A stretch of 64,000 nt of DNA from Planctomycetota bacterium. Lineage in GTDB: Bacteria; Planctomycetota; UBA1135; GCA-002686595. The notes beneath the pieces were generated by a model. That model did not search any database. It saw only the letters and a program-made list of their open reading frames with translations, and had not been told where the DNA came from. Positions 8,460 to 18,327 of this stretch are shown one piece after another. The stretch lies in contig DUCM01000013.1 of assembly GCA_012959785.1 (NCBI GenBank), positions 1 to 64,000 on the forward strand, in the 5' to 3' direction. Position numbers and translations under genes: made by a program. Position 1 is the stretch's first letter. The number at the start of each line of letters is the position of its first letter.

Positions 8460-9290
8460 ATGAATCGCCTCGGAGCATGTTCCTGGTCCCTAGAGGCCGA
8501 TACACCCGCAGTCCTCGCTCGCAGTCTGCGTGAGGTCGGAGTGCAGTCCGCCCAGGTCGGGCTCGATGCTCTGACCCGCGGTACCTGGCAGGCCGGCTTC
8601 CTGCGCGCGGCCTTCGAGGACGCCGGCCTCGCCATCGCTTCGGGGATGATGGGCATGCTGGGCGAGGACTACTCCACTCTGGCGACGATTCGTGCCAGCG
8701 GCGGCTTGCGGCCCGACGCGTCGTGGGCGGCGAACTTCAACGCGGCTCGCGCCAGCGCCAGTTGCGCCAGGGAGCTGGGCCTCGACCTGGTTTCGTTCCA
8801 CGCAGGTTTTCTGCCCCACGCAGCAAGCGATCCCGAGCGGACAAAGCTCATCGCACGGCTGGGCGCAGTGGCCGATGTCTTCGCCGACGAGGGTCTGCGA
8901 CTGGCTCTCGAAACCGGCCAGGAAACAGCGGCGACCCTGAACTCGGTGCTCGACGAACTTGACCGCGACAACTTGGGCGTCAACTTCGATCCCGCCAACA
9001 TGATCCTTTACGCCATGGGCGACCCCGTCGAAGCCCTACGCATCTTGGCGCCGCGAGTTTTGCAGATCCATATCAAGGACGCCCGCTCCACCGAAACGCC
9101 TGGCGAGTGGGGCAGAGAAGTTCCCGTGGGTTCGGGAGAGGTGGACTGGCCCGCCTTCTTTGGCGCCTCTGCCGAGGCAGGCCTCGCTTGCGACTTGATG
9201 ATCGAACGCGAAGCCGGCGATCAGCGCGTGCAGGACATGCGCACGGCCCGGGCCTTGGTTCTGGATCTCTGCCTGGAGGATCTCTCATGA
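8460..9290 (+). CDS. Sugar phosphate isomerase/epimerase-like TIM barrel
   Basis: This 276-residue protein belongs to the xylose-isomerase-like TIM barrel family, which isomerises, epimerises or dehydrates sugars and cyclitols using a divalent metal. Metal-ligand segments are visible in order: LALETGQE, VNFDPANM, QIHIKDAR and LMIEREAG. The start MNRLGACSWSLEA is typical of the family; upstream in-frame codons lie in the divergent promoter region. The gene overlaps the following Gfo/Idh/MocA gene by 4 bp (ATGA), a pairing common in sugar and inositol catabolism. The substrate cannot be told from sequence. Confidence 0.85.
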   Translation: MNRLGACSWSLEADTPAVLARSLREVGVQSAQVGLDALTRGTWQAGFLRAAFEDAGLAIASGMMGMLGEDYSTLATIRASGGLRPDASWAANFNAARASASCARELGLDLVSFHAGFLPHAASDPERTKLIARLGAVADVFADEGLRLALETGQETAATLNSVLDELDRDNLGVNFDPANMILYAMGDPVEALRILAPRVLQIHIKDARSTETPGEWGREVPVGSGEVDWPAFFGASAEAGLACDLMIEREAGDQRVQDMRTARALVLDLCLEDLS

Positions 9291-10291
9291 CCGTGCGCGT
9301 TGGAATCGTAGGCCTGGGCTTCATGGGCCGCACCCACCTGGGCGCCTACAAGAGCGCTCGGGCGCGGGGCTTTGCCAACGAACTGGTGGCGGTCTGCGAT
9401 GCCGACCCCGAGCGCCGTGCGGGTCGTCCCGGAGGCCAGGGCAATATCGAGGCTCTGAGCGTTCCCGAACTGATGTTCGACCCCGCCAGCGTTCGCGCTT
9501 ACGCCAGCCCCTTTGATCTCTTCGCCGATGGCGGTGTTGAGCTCGTGTCGATCTGCACCCACACCGATTCTCATGTGGAACTCGCCCTCGCAGCCCTTGC
9601 AGCGGGCAAGCATGTGCTCGTGGAAAAACCCTTGGCCCTCGAAGCCGCGGAAATCGCGCCCTTGGTCTCGGCCGCCGAGGCCTCGAAAACCCTCTGCATG
9701 CCAGCGCACTGCATGCGCTTTTGGCCCGGTTGGGACTGGCTCAAGGAGCGCGTGGACTCAGGCGATCTTGGTCCGGTGCGCTCGGCTGTCTTTCGACGCC
9801 TCTCCGCGCCGCCCTCGTGGTCACCGGAGTTCTACGCCAACGCAGCACGCTCTGGGGGTGCCTTGCTGGACCTGCACATCCATGACGCGGACTTCGTGCG
9901 TCATTGTTTCGGAGAACCAGATCGCGTGACCGCCGTGGGCACCCTCGATCACCTGAGCTGCTCGTATCACTTTGCCGAAGGCCCCGCCCATGTTGTGGCC
10001 GAGGGCGGTTGGGACCACAGCATGGGGTTTGCCTTTCAGATGCGCTTTGTTGTGGTTTTCGAGGAGGCCACGGCGGAATTCGACCTCAGTCGCGACCCAC
10101 AATTGCTGCTCTCCCGCGACGGGGTTTCCAGCCCCGTTTCGCTGCCTCCCGGGGACGGTTACACCGGAGAGATCTGCCACCTTTTGGGCAAGATCGCCCG
10201 CGAGGAGCGCAATCTGCGCGTGAGCTGTCGGGAAGCCCACGACCTGGCGCTGATGCTCGCCGAAGAGCGGCGGCAAATTACTCAGGAGTGA
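9287..10291 (+). CDS. Gfo/Idh/MocA family oxidoreductase
   Basis: The 334-residue protein is an NAD(P)-dependent sugar or cyclitol oxidoreductase. The N-terminus carries a Rossmann nucleotide motif (VGIVGLGFMGRTH). HVLVEKPLAL is the family's EKP motif with the catalytic Lys. GGALLDLHIHDADFVRHCFG is the C-terminal domain segment that carries the active-site His. It overlaps the isomerase gene by 4 bp. Its 3' end overlaps the convergent DUF993 gene by 10 bp, so the two transcripts read into each other. Confidence 0.9.
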   Translation: MTVRVGIVGLGFMGRTHLGAYKSARARGFANELVAVCDADPERRAGRPGGQGNIEALSVPELMFDPASVRAYASPFDLFADGGVELVSICTHTDSHVELALAALAAGKHVLVEKPLALEAAEIAPLVSAAEASKTLCMPAHCMRFWPGWDWLKERVDSGDLGPVRSAVFRRLSAPPSWSPEFYANAARSGGALLDLHIHDADFVRHCFGEPDRVTAVGTLDHLSCSYHFAEGPAHVVAEGGWDHSMGFAFQMRFVVVFEEATAEFDLSRDPQLLLSRDGVSSPVSLPPGDGYTGEICHLLGKIAREERNLRVSCREAHDLALMLAEERRQITQE

Positions 10292-11466
10292 TTCAGACTG
10301 CCGAGTCGCTCGGCGCAGAGCCCGGCGTCGCTCACCGCACCGGCGAGGGACGCAAGGCGGGCGGCTTTCTGGATATGATTCAAATCGCGGCGGCCTTCGG
10401 CGCGTTCCACAAGCATGGGGTTCTTCTGGTTGCCGTTGAGCCACGAGAGCCAGGCGAGTCCAGCCTTGTAGTCCTCGGTGGGGGCCGAAAAAAGGTGTCG
10501 AGAGAGGGTCTGGCAGGGCTCTATCAAGGCCCGATAGCGCGCCTCGTCGCCCCGGGCGAGGAATTCGAGGGCCAGGGATGCGGGCTCGGCGATAGCGTCG
10601 AAGATGCCGAGTAGGGCATGCGAAAAATCGCCCAGTTGCACCTTGCTGTCAGCGATGAGCGTCGAACGCACGGGGTCTGGGCCAGCGATCAAATCGGCGA
10701 AGTTCAAGTCATCGCCGGTAAAGAGGATCTGGTCTCGGATCAAGAGCTCGCTGCGCAAGCGGCGCTCAAGCTGTGGGTCGAGGAGAGACAGTTTGGCGCC
10801 GCGCAGCTTGGCCGGGTCGATGGCCATGACGCGCTCGAAGCTGTGCCCTGGAAAATAACCGGCCAACTCGGCCAAGAACATCTCACCCAACCAGTGCACG
10901 AAGAGCGGCCCTTCGAGTTGGGCGATGACACCCTCGTAGACCCGCAGGTAACACGCTTCGTCGGCGCCCCAACGGGCCAGGGGCAACATGGGCAGCAGGA
11001 TCGGCCAACCGCCCGCGGCCTGGATGGTGCGGGCTTGGTAGACGACGCCCTCGATCAGGGCGGCCTCGTCGGCGACTTCATCCAGGTGGTCGACCCCGGC
11101 CCCGGCGATGAATGGCCGGGCAAGGCCCAGAGCGCCGCAGCGAAGTAACAACTCGTGGGCGTTGTGCCAGCCGATGGAAAAGCGCTGGGCTGTGTCCATG
11201 GCTTCGGCGATCCCAAACCCTAGGCGGTCGAGACGCACCCGCAAGGCACAAGTGGCTTCCCAGTCGATGAACTTGGCAAGCTCTTCTGGGGGTGTCGCCT
11301 GGGTGCCCAACTCTCCGTAGCTGGAATTCATGACGAGGTGTGCCGCGGCGTACACCAGGCGCCTTGGCGCCGCTCTTGGAGTCTTCTTGAGGGCTTCCCG
11401 GTAGGGCGCGAGGACCTCATCGGAGAGTTCGAAGGAACCCTCCCCGTCCGAGACAGTAACCCTCAA
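10282..11466 (-). CDS. DUF993 family protein (aldolase/DapA-like TIM barrel relative)
   Basis: The 394-residue product matches the DUF993 family, annotated as dihydrodipicolinate synthase related. Recognisable segments are RLVYAAAHLV, FIDWEATCALRVRLDRLGFG and IAEAMDTAQR. The preferred start is a TTG at 11466, which overlaps the TGA of the upstream transporter gene as TTGA; no good ATG exists near the right place. It is the last gene of the four-gene leftward operon. DUF993 genes are usually found with sugar isomerase-like and Gfo/Idh/MocA genes, as here. The family's reaction is not established; a retro-aldol step is a guess from fold. Confidence 0.8.
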   Translation of the reverse strand: MRVTVSDGEGSFELSDEVLAPYREALKKTPRAAPRRLVYAAAHLVMNSSYGELGTQATPPEELAKFIDWEATCALRVRLDRLGFGIAEAMDTAQRFSIGWHNAHELLLRCGALGLARPFIAGAGVDHLDEVADEAALIEGVVYQARTIQAAGGWPILLPMLPLARWGADEACYLRVYEGVIAQLEGPLFVHWLGEMFLAELAGYFPGHSFERVMAIDPAKLRGAKLSLLDPQLERRLRSELLIRDQILFTGDDLNFADLIAGPDPVRSTLIADSKVQLGDFSHALLGIFDAIAEPASLALEFLARGDEARYRALIEPCQTLSRHLFSAPTEDYKAGLAWLSWLNGNQKNPMLVERAEGRRDLNHIQKAARLASLAGAVSDAGLCAERLGSLNHS

Positions 11467-12803
11467 GAGTGCAGCTCCTGCCACCAGTGGGGCACCTGGT
11501 TCCAGGTAAACCAGCCCAGGAAGCCCACCAGCACCAGCGTGCTGACCAGCATCCCAAGAATCCACAGGGCACCCGCCACGCCCCGCGGCCGATCGGCGCC
11601 GAGGTAGTCGCGGCTGAGCTGCAACTTGATGAAACCCAGATAGGCGATGGGGAGCAAGAAGCCGCAGATCACATTGGTGGGCACCGCAATCCACAAGCGT
11701 ACATCGCTCCAAAAAACCGAACCCAAGACTCCCACCGCGGGCAGCATCAAGCCCAACCGATAGCGCCAACCCCGTGGCTCCCAATTGAACATCTCGCACA
11801 GGGCAAAGCCCGAACAGAGCATCTGCATGGTGATCGAGCTCAGAGCCATGGCCACGATCCCGAGGCCAAAGACCCACATACCAGCAACTGGACCGAGTCG
11901 ATCCGGTGCGGCCAGAATGGCGGCGGCCTGGGGCGGCGAAATTTTCTTGCCCGCGAACAGTTCAGGGTCGCCGTAGAAGAAAATGCTGGCGGAAGCGATG
12001 ACCATCAAGCTGGCGGCGATGGCGTAAGGCAGGAACATGCCAAAACCGAGGTCGATGCGTGCCAGGCGACGGTGCTCTCGGCCCCAACCACGCTTGCGCA
12101 GGGTGTAGGGGTAGACGAAAAGCATGTTGGCACCGACCGCTGCGGCCAATCCCGATACCACCAGAGTGATGCCTTGTACGCCCTGGTTCTCTCCGGGAAT
12201 AGAAAACGGCACCAGGCCCGCCGCCAGATCGCCGGGGTGTGGCACGCCGGTCTTGGCCACCACGAAGGCGAAGCAGGCGATGATGAACCAGACCATGGCC
12301 TTGATCAGTTTCTCGTAGAATCGCACGAGACTTGGGCGCGCATCGTAGAGGAGCGCCACAGCGACACACCAAAACAGGGCCACCGCGCCCATGGCGCCGC
12401 TGGACACTTCGTAACCCAGGCTCTCCGCCAGAGCGACCAGCATCGAGCTTGCCAGGGCATACTGCGCGAACTGCCAGATGATCGACGAAGCGATTCCGCT
12501 GAAGGCCCAGCCATAAGCGAAGGGCGCTCCTGCGTGGACCTTCATGGCCTCGAAGGGCCGCATGCCGCTCGAAAGCGTTTGATACGCCACCGCAGACATG
12601 ACGATGATGCCCAGCAACATGGCCAGAGGCGCCACCCACAGGAGTTCGTAACCAAAGGCCGCGCCGGCAAAAATAGATGCAAAGGCCGTGCCTCCACCGA
12701 GAGTCATGGCCGATTGCATGTAGCCCGGTCCGATATGGCGCAGGTAGCCGAAGGTGCGCGGCAGCCAGGGCTTGGCGTCCAGGGCCTCGAAGTTCTCGTT
12801 CAC
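11463..12803 (-). CDS. Nramp-fold transporter lacking the metal-binding motifs
   Basis: The 446-residue protein has about 11 transmembrane segments. The first helix region reads GPGYMQSAMTLGGGTAFAS followed by AGAAFGYELLWV, aligning without gaps to Nramp/MntH helix 1. The family's metal-binding DPGN is replaced by GGGT. The helix 6 motif MPHN is replaced by VGAN. Both ligand sets of a manganese/iron transporter are therefore missing, so divalent-metal transport is unlikely. Placement between an Old Yellow Enzyme and DUF993 suggests uptake of the organic substrate of this locus (inference). The GTG start at 12803 overlaps the upstream stop as GTGA, and its own stop overlaps the next start as TTGA. 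Confidence 0.8.
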   Translation of the reverse strand: MNENFEALDAKPWLPRTFGYLRHIGPGYMQSAMTLGGGTAFASIFAGAAFGYELLWVAPLAMLLGIIVMSAVAYQTLSSGMRPFEAMKVHAGAPFAYGWAFSGIASSIIWQFAQYALASSMLVALAESLGYEVSSGAMGAVALFWCVAVALLYDARPSLVRFYEKLIKAMVWFIIACFAFVVAKTGVPHPGDLAAGLVPFSIPGENQGVQGITLVVSGLAAAVGANMLFVYPYTLRKRGWGREHRRLARIDLGFGMFLPYAIAASLMVIASASIFFYGDPELFAGKKISPPQAAAILAAPDRLGPVAGMWVFGLGIVAMALSSITMQMLCSGFALCEMFNWEPRGWRYRLGLMLPAVGVLGSVFWSDVRLWIAVPTNVICGFLLPIAYLGFIKLQLSRDYLGADRPRGVAGALWILGMLVSTLVLVGFLGWFTWNQVPHWWQELHS

Positions 12804-14239
12804 GAAAGACGCTCCTTGATCGCTCTCAAGCGGTCGGCGGCCTGGTCGTCCCGGTAATGCTCGTCGAGGGGGTAGCAACCGCTCTTGAGTCCGTTGCGTG
12901 GCCCCGTGGTGCAATCGGAAAAGGTGCGACAGATCTTGCGGCGCTCCAGGGATTGACCATTGAGGACATCTCGCGGCAAGCCGGGGTACGAGAGCACCAT
13001 GCGACCGAGGCCCACAAAATCGACATGGCCGCCACCGACCTCGTGCTGCGCCACATGGGGCAGCCATTCCTGCAAGTAGGTGTAGCCCGTGCCCACGAAA
13101 GCCAGGTCTCTGAAGGCGGCCTTGCAAGCACGAGCCACGCGCAGGTGCGCGGCAACTTGGTGCAGCGGATCTTCCGGCGGCAAGTAGCCATCGCAGGGCG
13201 GATAGGCGGCGGGCCGTTGCAGGTGCGGGTTGTAGTAGGGCGAGCCCAAAGTCAGGTTGACCAACTTGATGTCGAGGCTCTGGAGCAGGTCGAGGAAGCG
13301 AAAACCCTCGTCGAGACAGATCTTGCGTGGGTCCTCGCGATCGATGCCAAAACCATAGGCGTAGGGCAGGTTCGCATCCCAACCCCGGGGCTCGCCGCGC
13401 CCTCCGGTACCCGCTGAGAAGGGAAACAGGTCACCGATGGAGACCCGCACGGCCACATCGAATCCTCCGCATTCAGTGCGAATGCGAGCGACGAGTTCTC
13501 GAAAAAAGCGTGTGCGTCCCTCGAAGTTGCCGCCGTAAGCGCCAGGCCGCGTGTGTGCACCGAGGAGTTCGTGCAGGAGATAGCCGTGACAGCATTTTAC
13601 ATCAACGAAGTCAAAGCCAGCGCTCTGGGCCGTGTGAGCAGCCTCAACGAAAGCATCTTGAATGTTGCGGAGTTCGGCATCGGAGAGGATGCAGTCGTCC
13701 GAATGCACTCCGGCACGTGCGTCGAGTTGGGGGTGACGGTAGGCGATTCGCGGCGCGGGGCCAGCTGCTGTGGGGCGCGAGAAGCGGCCCGAATGGGTGA
13801 GTTGCAGGCCGATGTAAAGGTCGCTGGTTGTCTGGCCGTGATCGCGGTGAGCGTTCACCAGGCACTCGCGCAGATCTTTCAGGCCGGCGCCACTCTCGAC
13901 GGCGGGGTTCAGAAACAGTTGGTGCGGGTTGGCACGGCCATCGGCCGTGACGGCAAAGGCTTCGCCTCCCCAGATCAGTTTTGCTCCGCTGGCACCAAAG
14001 CGCGCCCAGCGCCGCAGGGTATCGGCGCTCGGCAGTCCCTCGACAGTGCCATCCCAGCCCTCCATGGGGTGGATCGCAAAGCGGTTGCCGATGGTGCGTG
14101 TGCCATGAGAGAAGCTGCGACCCAGGGGGCCGCCCGCGCCGAGCAGTTGTTCATCTACACCCAATTCTGGTGCTATGGCTTGCCAATGGGCCGCGAAGTC
14201 GCGTAGCACTTTGTGTTGTCCAGGCGTCTTGTACTCCAT
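12800..14239 (-). CDS. NADH:flavin oxidoreductase, Old Yellow Enzyme family
   Basis: The 479-residue protein is an FMN-dependent ene-reductase-like TIM barrel. IHPMEGWDGT, GAKLIWGGEAFAV, LQLTHSGRFSRP and DVKCCHGYLLHELL match the family's flavin and substrate segments, followed by GAYGGNFEGRTRF. The C-terminus has three cysteines (ICRTFSDCTTGPRNGLKSGC). They sit where Fe-S-containing members carry a 4Fe-4S site, but the spacing is not the standard one. The ATG at 14239 shares its A with the upstream stop (TGATG); a GTG at 14242 would give a GTGA overlap and is equally possible. Family members reduce activated C=C bonds. In this operon it may act on an enone or enoate made by the enolase-superfamily enzyme (inference). 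Confidence 0.85.
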   Translation of the reverse strand: MEYKTPGQHKVLRDFAAHWQAIAPELGVDEQLLGAGGPLGRSFSHGTRTIGNRFAIHPMEGWDGTVEGLPSADTLRRWARFGASGAKLIWGGEAFAVTADGRANPHQLFLNPAVESGAGLKDLRECLVNAHRDHGQTTSDLYIGLQLTHSGRFSRPTAAGPAPRIAYRHPQLDARAGVHSDDCILSDAELRNIQDAFVEAAHTAQSAGFDFVDVKCCHGYLLHELLGAHTRPGAYGGNFEGRTRFFRELVARIRTECGGFDVAVRVSIGDLFPFSAGTGGRGEPRGWDANLPYAYGFGIDREDPRKICLDEGFRFLDLLQSLDIKLVNLTLGSPYYNPHLQRPAAYPPCDGYLPPEDPLHQVAAHLRVARACKAAFRDLAFVGTGYTYLQEWLPHVAQHEVGGGHVDFVGLGRMVLSYPGLPRDVLNGQSLERRKICRTFSDCTTGPRNGLKSGCYPLDEHYRDDQAADRLRAIKERLS

Positions 14240-15651
14240 CACCGCTCGCTGAAGTGCCAGTCTTCAAGGGGCGTGCGTGCCTCCCAATCGATTAGGCCAG
14301 CGTAACCAAAGCCAGGCGTCTGTATCGAATCCAGTTGCAGTTCGCCGTCAGAGATGGCCAAGCTGACGGTTCCCGCGTTCGATTCCCACAGGTCAGGGTG
14401 GGCTTCCAGCGCTGCGGATGCTTCGATCCTTGAGAGGTGCCCGAGCCCCGCGAAATAGTGGTGGCCGTTGCGCTCCACATGGCCGAGGTCCAGGGCGGCC
14501 ATGGTGGCCAGATCCTGTTGCAGAGCCAGGACGCCGAGGTTGGTCAAGTCCTCACCCGACTGAAAGCCTCCGCGGCGCTCGCACAGGCCGCGCTGCATGA
14601 GGGCGCGCAGGACGCCCTTGCAGTTCTTGACCGATACACCGCCGTAGCCGAGGTCGAGGGCACGCGGGAAGGCCTCGATGCCGTGGTCGGACTCGTCGAT
14701 GATCACCGGCGCAATTTCGCTCAAGGCCGCGAGGCCCGCGGCCACGCCATGCTTGAGACTGCGCGCACGGTGCAAGGGCTGTTCGATGTAGAGCAACTTT
14801 TCGAGCAGTTGGCGGCCCCCCGGTTCCCGGTCCAAGGTCTCGAAGAAGGCTAGTAAGGCGGCGGGATCCTCAAATTGCTCGTTGCCGTCCACAGTGAACT
14901 GCGCGGCTTGCGTCTCGGTCTCGCGCAGCACTGCCGCAAATTCAAGCGTGCGTTCGAGGTCGGCTTGCAAGTCACCCGAGAGCTTGAGCTTGAAGTAGCG
15001 CAGTCCATACCGACGGATGTCTTCGTCGAGCGCTTCGGGCAAGCCGTCGTCCACACGGTCGCGCACCTCGCTGGCGCGCAGGGCGTCCACGAGGCCGATG
15101 GTGTGGCGCACAGCTATGCGCGCGGCAGGGCTCGCTGGTAGGCTCTGCGCTGGAGACCAGTCGCCGAGCTCGGGGTACAAAGCCGCGGGGCGCAGGGCAA
15201 AGAGGTCGCTCTTGAGGGCCTCGAAAAAACTCATTTCGGCCGCCCGGCATGCGGCATCCAGGATGGCCCGCTCCACCAAGGCCACGCCAAAGCCGGCGCG
15301 CAGCCCCCCGGGTGCATCGACGGAGACCCCACTCAAGCACTCGGAGTAGGTCCTCCACCAGAGTTCAAACACCGTGCTTGCGGTTCTTGCCCGGGCCACC
15401 TCGGCGGCTTTCCGTGCGCTTTGCACCAGACCCTCGGCGTCCGCCCGAAGATCGCTGGCGGGATTCTTTTCAAACCACTTGGGCACCAACAACTCAGCGG
15501 AAAAGCCCGTGCCCGGCCCGGCATCGGTGTCGATTTCGGCGCGTGCCGTCATCATCGGGGCCTGGGTCATGGTGTGGACTCCAAAGCGAAACGGTAGTCG
15601 CGTCCGGCACTCGTTCATTCGAAAGCTGATCTCCCGGAGCCGTACTTGCAT
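14239..15651 (-). CDS. Enolase superfamily (mandelate racemase/muconate lactonizing type) enzyme
   Basis: The protein has 470 residues from the ATG at 15651. The N-terminal capping domain begins [19 protein letters not shown]. The barrel shows the superfamily's catalytic order: YFKLKLSGD (KxK), the metal ligands in [17 protein letters not shown] and VIIDESDHG, and a second Lys in [12 protein letters not shown]. Such enzymes abstract a proton alpha to a carboxylate, giving racemisation, dehydration or cycloisomerisation. It is slightly longer than the usual 350-400 residues. It is the first gene of the leftward operon, divergent from acnB. A longer frame to 15771 runs into the acnB coding region and is rejected. 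Confidence 0.85.
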   Translation of the reverse strand: MQVRLREISFRMNECRTRLPFRFGVHTMTQAPMMTARAEIDTDAGPGTGFSAELLVPKWFEKNPASDLRADAEGLVQSARKAAEVARARTASTVFELWWRTYSECLSGVSVDAPGGLRAGFGVALVERAILDAACRAAEMSFFEALKSDLFALRPAALYPELGDWSPAQSLPASPAARIAVRHTIGLVDALRASEVRDRVDDGLPEALDEDIRRYGLRYFKLKLSGDLQADLERTLEFAAVLRETETQAAQFTVDGNEQFEDPAALLAFFETLDREPGGRQLLEKLLYIEQPLHRARSLKHGVAAGLAALSEIAPVIIDESDHGIEAFPRALDLGYGGVSVKNCKGVLRALMQRGLCERRGGFQSGEDLTNLGVLALQQDLATMAALDLGHVERNGHHYFAGLGHLSRIEASAALEAHPDLWESNAGTVSLAISDGELQLDSIQTPGFGYAGLIDWEARTPLEDWHFSER

Positions 15652-15747
15652 GGGGAGCAGATTACTCTGTCGCCCCAGCCAGGCACAATCGTTTCGAATC
15701 GGTCCCCACAGTTCCCCCGTGCCTCGGGCGGCGTTATCCTGTGCGCC
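15652..15747. promoter_or_regulatory. Divergent promoter region of catabolic operon and acnB
   Basis: This 96-bp gap separates the leftward enolase-superfamily gene from rightward acnB and must hold both promoters. No clear operator repeat or strong Shine-Dalgarno for acnB is visible. Confidence 0.4.
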
Positions 15748-18327
15748 ATGCTGACCGAATACAGAGAACATGTGGTCGAGCGCGCTCAGCTCGGCATCCC
15801 GCCCCTGCCCCTAAACGCCGAGCAAATGGCGGGGCTCGTGGAGCTCTTCAAGAGTCCGCCGGCGGGGGAAGAGACCTTCCTCATCGACTTACTCGAGAAC
15901 CGAGTGCCCGCCGGCGTGGACCAGGCCGCTTATGTCAAGGCGGGCTTCCTGTCCGCCGTGGCCAAGGGCACGGCGCAGAGTCCCCTGATTTCGAGGCAGA
16001 AGGCGGTGGAGCTTCTGGGCACCATGCTCGGGGGTTACAACATCGGCACGCTGATCGAATTGCTCGACGATGACGACCTGGCTTCCTGCGCCGCCGAACA
16101 ACTCAAGGGCACTCTCTTGGTCTTCGACGCCTTCCACGATGTGGACGCACGGTCCAAGGCCGGCAACGCCCACGCACAAGAGGTCATCCGTTCCTGGGCC
16201 GATGCGGAGTGGTTCACCGAGCGCCCCGAAGTTCCCGAACGAATAACCCTCTCGGTCTTCATGGTCGAGGGTGAAACCAACACCGATGATCTTTCGCCGG
16301 CGCCCGACGCCTGGTCGCGGCCGGACATTCCGTTGCATGGCCTGGCCATGCTCAAGATCGAACGCCCGGGCATCCACGCTCCTCTCAAGCAGATCGAGAA
16401 ACTCAAGGCCCTGGGGCACCCCGTGGCCTATGTGGGCGATGTGGTGGGCACGGGCTCGTCGCGCAAATCGGCCACGAACTCGGTGCTGTGGCACATGGGA
16501 GACGACATCCCCCATGTACCCAACAAACGCTCGGGTGGCGTCTGCCTCGGGGGCAAGATCGCGCCGATCTTCTTCAATACCATGGAAGACTCGGGAGCAT
16601 TGCCCATCGAGTGCGACGTCTCCAAGATGTCCATGGGAGATGTCATTGTCGTGCTGCCGAGCGAGGGCCGCATCGAGAATGCGAGCGGCGATGTAATCAG
16701 TACCTTTGAGCACAAGAGCAATGTGATCCTTGACGAAGTGCGCGCCGGTGGCCGCATTCCTCTTATCATCGGTCGCGGGCTGACCATGAGGGCCCGCGCC
16801 AGCCTGGGGGAAGGTGCCACGGATGTCTTTCGCGTGCCCAGCATTCCCGGGAATACGGGCAAGGGCTTTACCCTTGCCCAGAAGATGGTGGGCCGAGCCG
16901 TGGGCCTCGCAGAAGGCAGCGGCGTGCGTCCGGGCACCTCTTGTGAACCCACCATGAGCAGTGTTGGCTCGCAGGACACCACCGGGCCCATGACCCGCGA
17001 CGAACTCGAAGAACTCGCCTGCCTCGGGTTCTCAGCCGACCTTGTGATGCAGTCCTTCTGCCACACCGCGGCCTATCCCAAGCCCGTCGATGTGGAGACC
17101 CACCACAGTCTGCCGGGCTTTTTCGAGACTCGCGGCGGTGTTGCCCTGCGTCCCGGAGACGGCATCATTCATTCCTGGCTCAACCGCATGCTGCTGCCCG
17201 ACCAGGTGGGCACCGGTGGCGATTCGCACACACGCTTTCCCCTGGGCATCTCGTTCCCTGCGGGATCTGGATTGGTGGCCTTCGCTGCCGCGCTGGGCGC
17301 CATGCCCCTGGACATGCCCGAGTCGGTCTTGGTGCGCTTCACCGGCGAGATGCAGAGGGGCATCACTCTGCGAGATCTCGTCAACGCCATTCCTTACGCC
17401 GCGATTCAATCCGGCGATCTGACTGTGGACAAGGAGGGCAAGCGCAATGTTTTCTCCGGTCGCATCATTGAAATCGAGGGCCTGCCAACGCTCAAAGTCG
17501 AACAGGCCTTCGAGCTCTCCGACGCCACCGCTGAACGGTCCGCTGCGGGTTGCACGGTGCTGCTCGATGAAGAGCCCGTAGCCGAGTACCTGCGCTCGAA
17601 CATCGTCATGTTGCGCTGGATGATCGCCAGCGGTTATCAGGACGCGCGCACCCTCGAGCGCCGAGCCCAGGCTATGCAGGCTTGGTTGGATTCGCCGCAA
17701 TTGCTGCGGCCCGACGCCGATGCGGAGTACGCCGCGGTGATTGAGGTCAATATGAGCGAAATCAACGAACCGCTGCTGGCCTGCCCCAACGATCCCGACG
17801 ATGTGAAGAAGCTCTCAGATGTCGCCGGCACACCGGTCCAGGAGGTCTTCCTGGGTTCGTGCATGACCAACATTGGCCACTTCCGCGCCGCTGGCAAGTT
17901 GCTGGAGAGTTTTGGCGCCACGGTTCCCACGCGCTTGTGGGTCGTTCCGCCCACCAAGATGGACGAAAAGCAGCTCGTGGCCGAAGGCTACTATTCAATC
18001 TTTGCCGCTGCCGGAGCGCGCACCGAAATGCCCGGCTGTAGCCTGTGCATGGGTAACCAGGCGCGAGTGGCGGAAGGCTCCACGGTCATGTCTACTTCTA
18101 CGCGCAATTTTCCCAACCGCCTCGGCACCGGCGCCCAGGTGTTCCTGGGATCCGCGGAACTCGCGGCGGTGACGGCCATGCTTGGCAGGTTGCCAACGCC
18201 CGCGGAGTACTTCGAGCAGGCCGCATCCATCGACACCATGGCGGGCGACATCTATCGCTACCTGAACTTCGATCAGATCGATGAGTTCGTCGAGAGCGCC
18301 GCGCGGGTCGAGGTTGAAGCAAGCTAA
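15748..18327 (+). CDS. acnB: Aconitate hydratase B
   Basis: This enzyme interconverts citrate and isocitrate in the TCA cycle and carries a 4Fe-4S cluster. The 859-residue length and start ([19 protein letters not shown]) fit the AcnB family (~865). The N-terminal HEAT-like domain and swivel domain come first, followed by the core with [17 protein letters not shown] and [12 protein letters not shown]. Cluster cysteines are in the QSFCHTA segment and in [12 protein letters not shown] near the C-terminus. [15 protein letters not shown] is also typical. The 3' end overlaps the next gene by up to 47 bp. Confidence 0.97.
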   Translation: MLTEYREHVVERAQLGIPPLPLNAEQMAGLVELFKSPPAGEETFLIDLLENRVPAGVDQAAYVKAGFLSAVAKGTAQSPLISRQKAVELLGTMLGGYNIGTLIELLDDDDLASCAAEQLKGTLLVFDAFHDVDARSKAGNAHAQEVIRSWADAEWFTERPEVPERITLSVFMVEGETNTDDLSPAPDAWSRPDIPLHGLAMLKIERPGIHAPLKQIEKLKALGHPVAYVGDVVGTGSSRKSATNSVLWHMGDDIPHVPNKRSGGVCLGGKIAPIFFNTMEDSGALPIECDVSKMSMGDVIVVLPSEGRIENASGDVISTFEHKSNVILDEVRAGGRIPLIIGRGLTMRARASLGEGATDVFRVPSIPGNTGKGFTLAQKMVGRAVGLAEGSGVRPGTSCEPTMSSVGSQDTTGPMTRDELEELACLGFSADLVMQSFCHTAAYPKPVDVETHHSLPGFFETRGGVALRPGDGIIHSWLNRMLLPDQVGTGGDSHTRFPLGISFPAGSGLVAFAAALGAMPLDMPESVLVRFTGEMQRGITLRDLVNAIPYAAIQSGDLTVDKEGKRNVFSGRIIEIEGLPTLKVEQAFELSDATAERSAAGCTVLLDEEPVAEYLRSNIVMLRWMIASGYQDARTLERRAQAMQAWLDSPQLLRPDADAEYAAVIEVNMSEINEPLLACPNDPDDVKKLSDVAGTPVQEVFLGSCMTNIGHFRAAGKLLESFGATVPTRLWVVPPTKMDEKQLVAEGYYSIFAAAGARTEMPGCSLCMGNQARVAEGSTVMSTSTRNFPNRLGTGAQVFLGSAELAAVTAMLGRLPTPAEYFEQAASIDTMAGDIYRYLNFDQIDEFVESAARVEVEAS

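Noticed and set aside
11469-12857. 462-codon rightward frame opposite the Nramp-fold transporter
   Set aside because: His/Gln/Arg-rich translation without any family motif; the complementary strand has eleven transmembrane helices.
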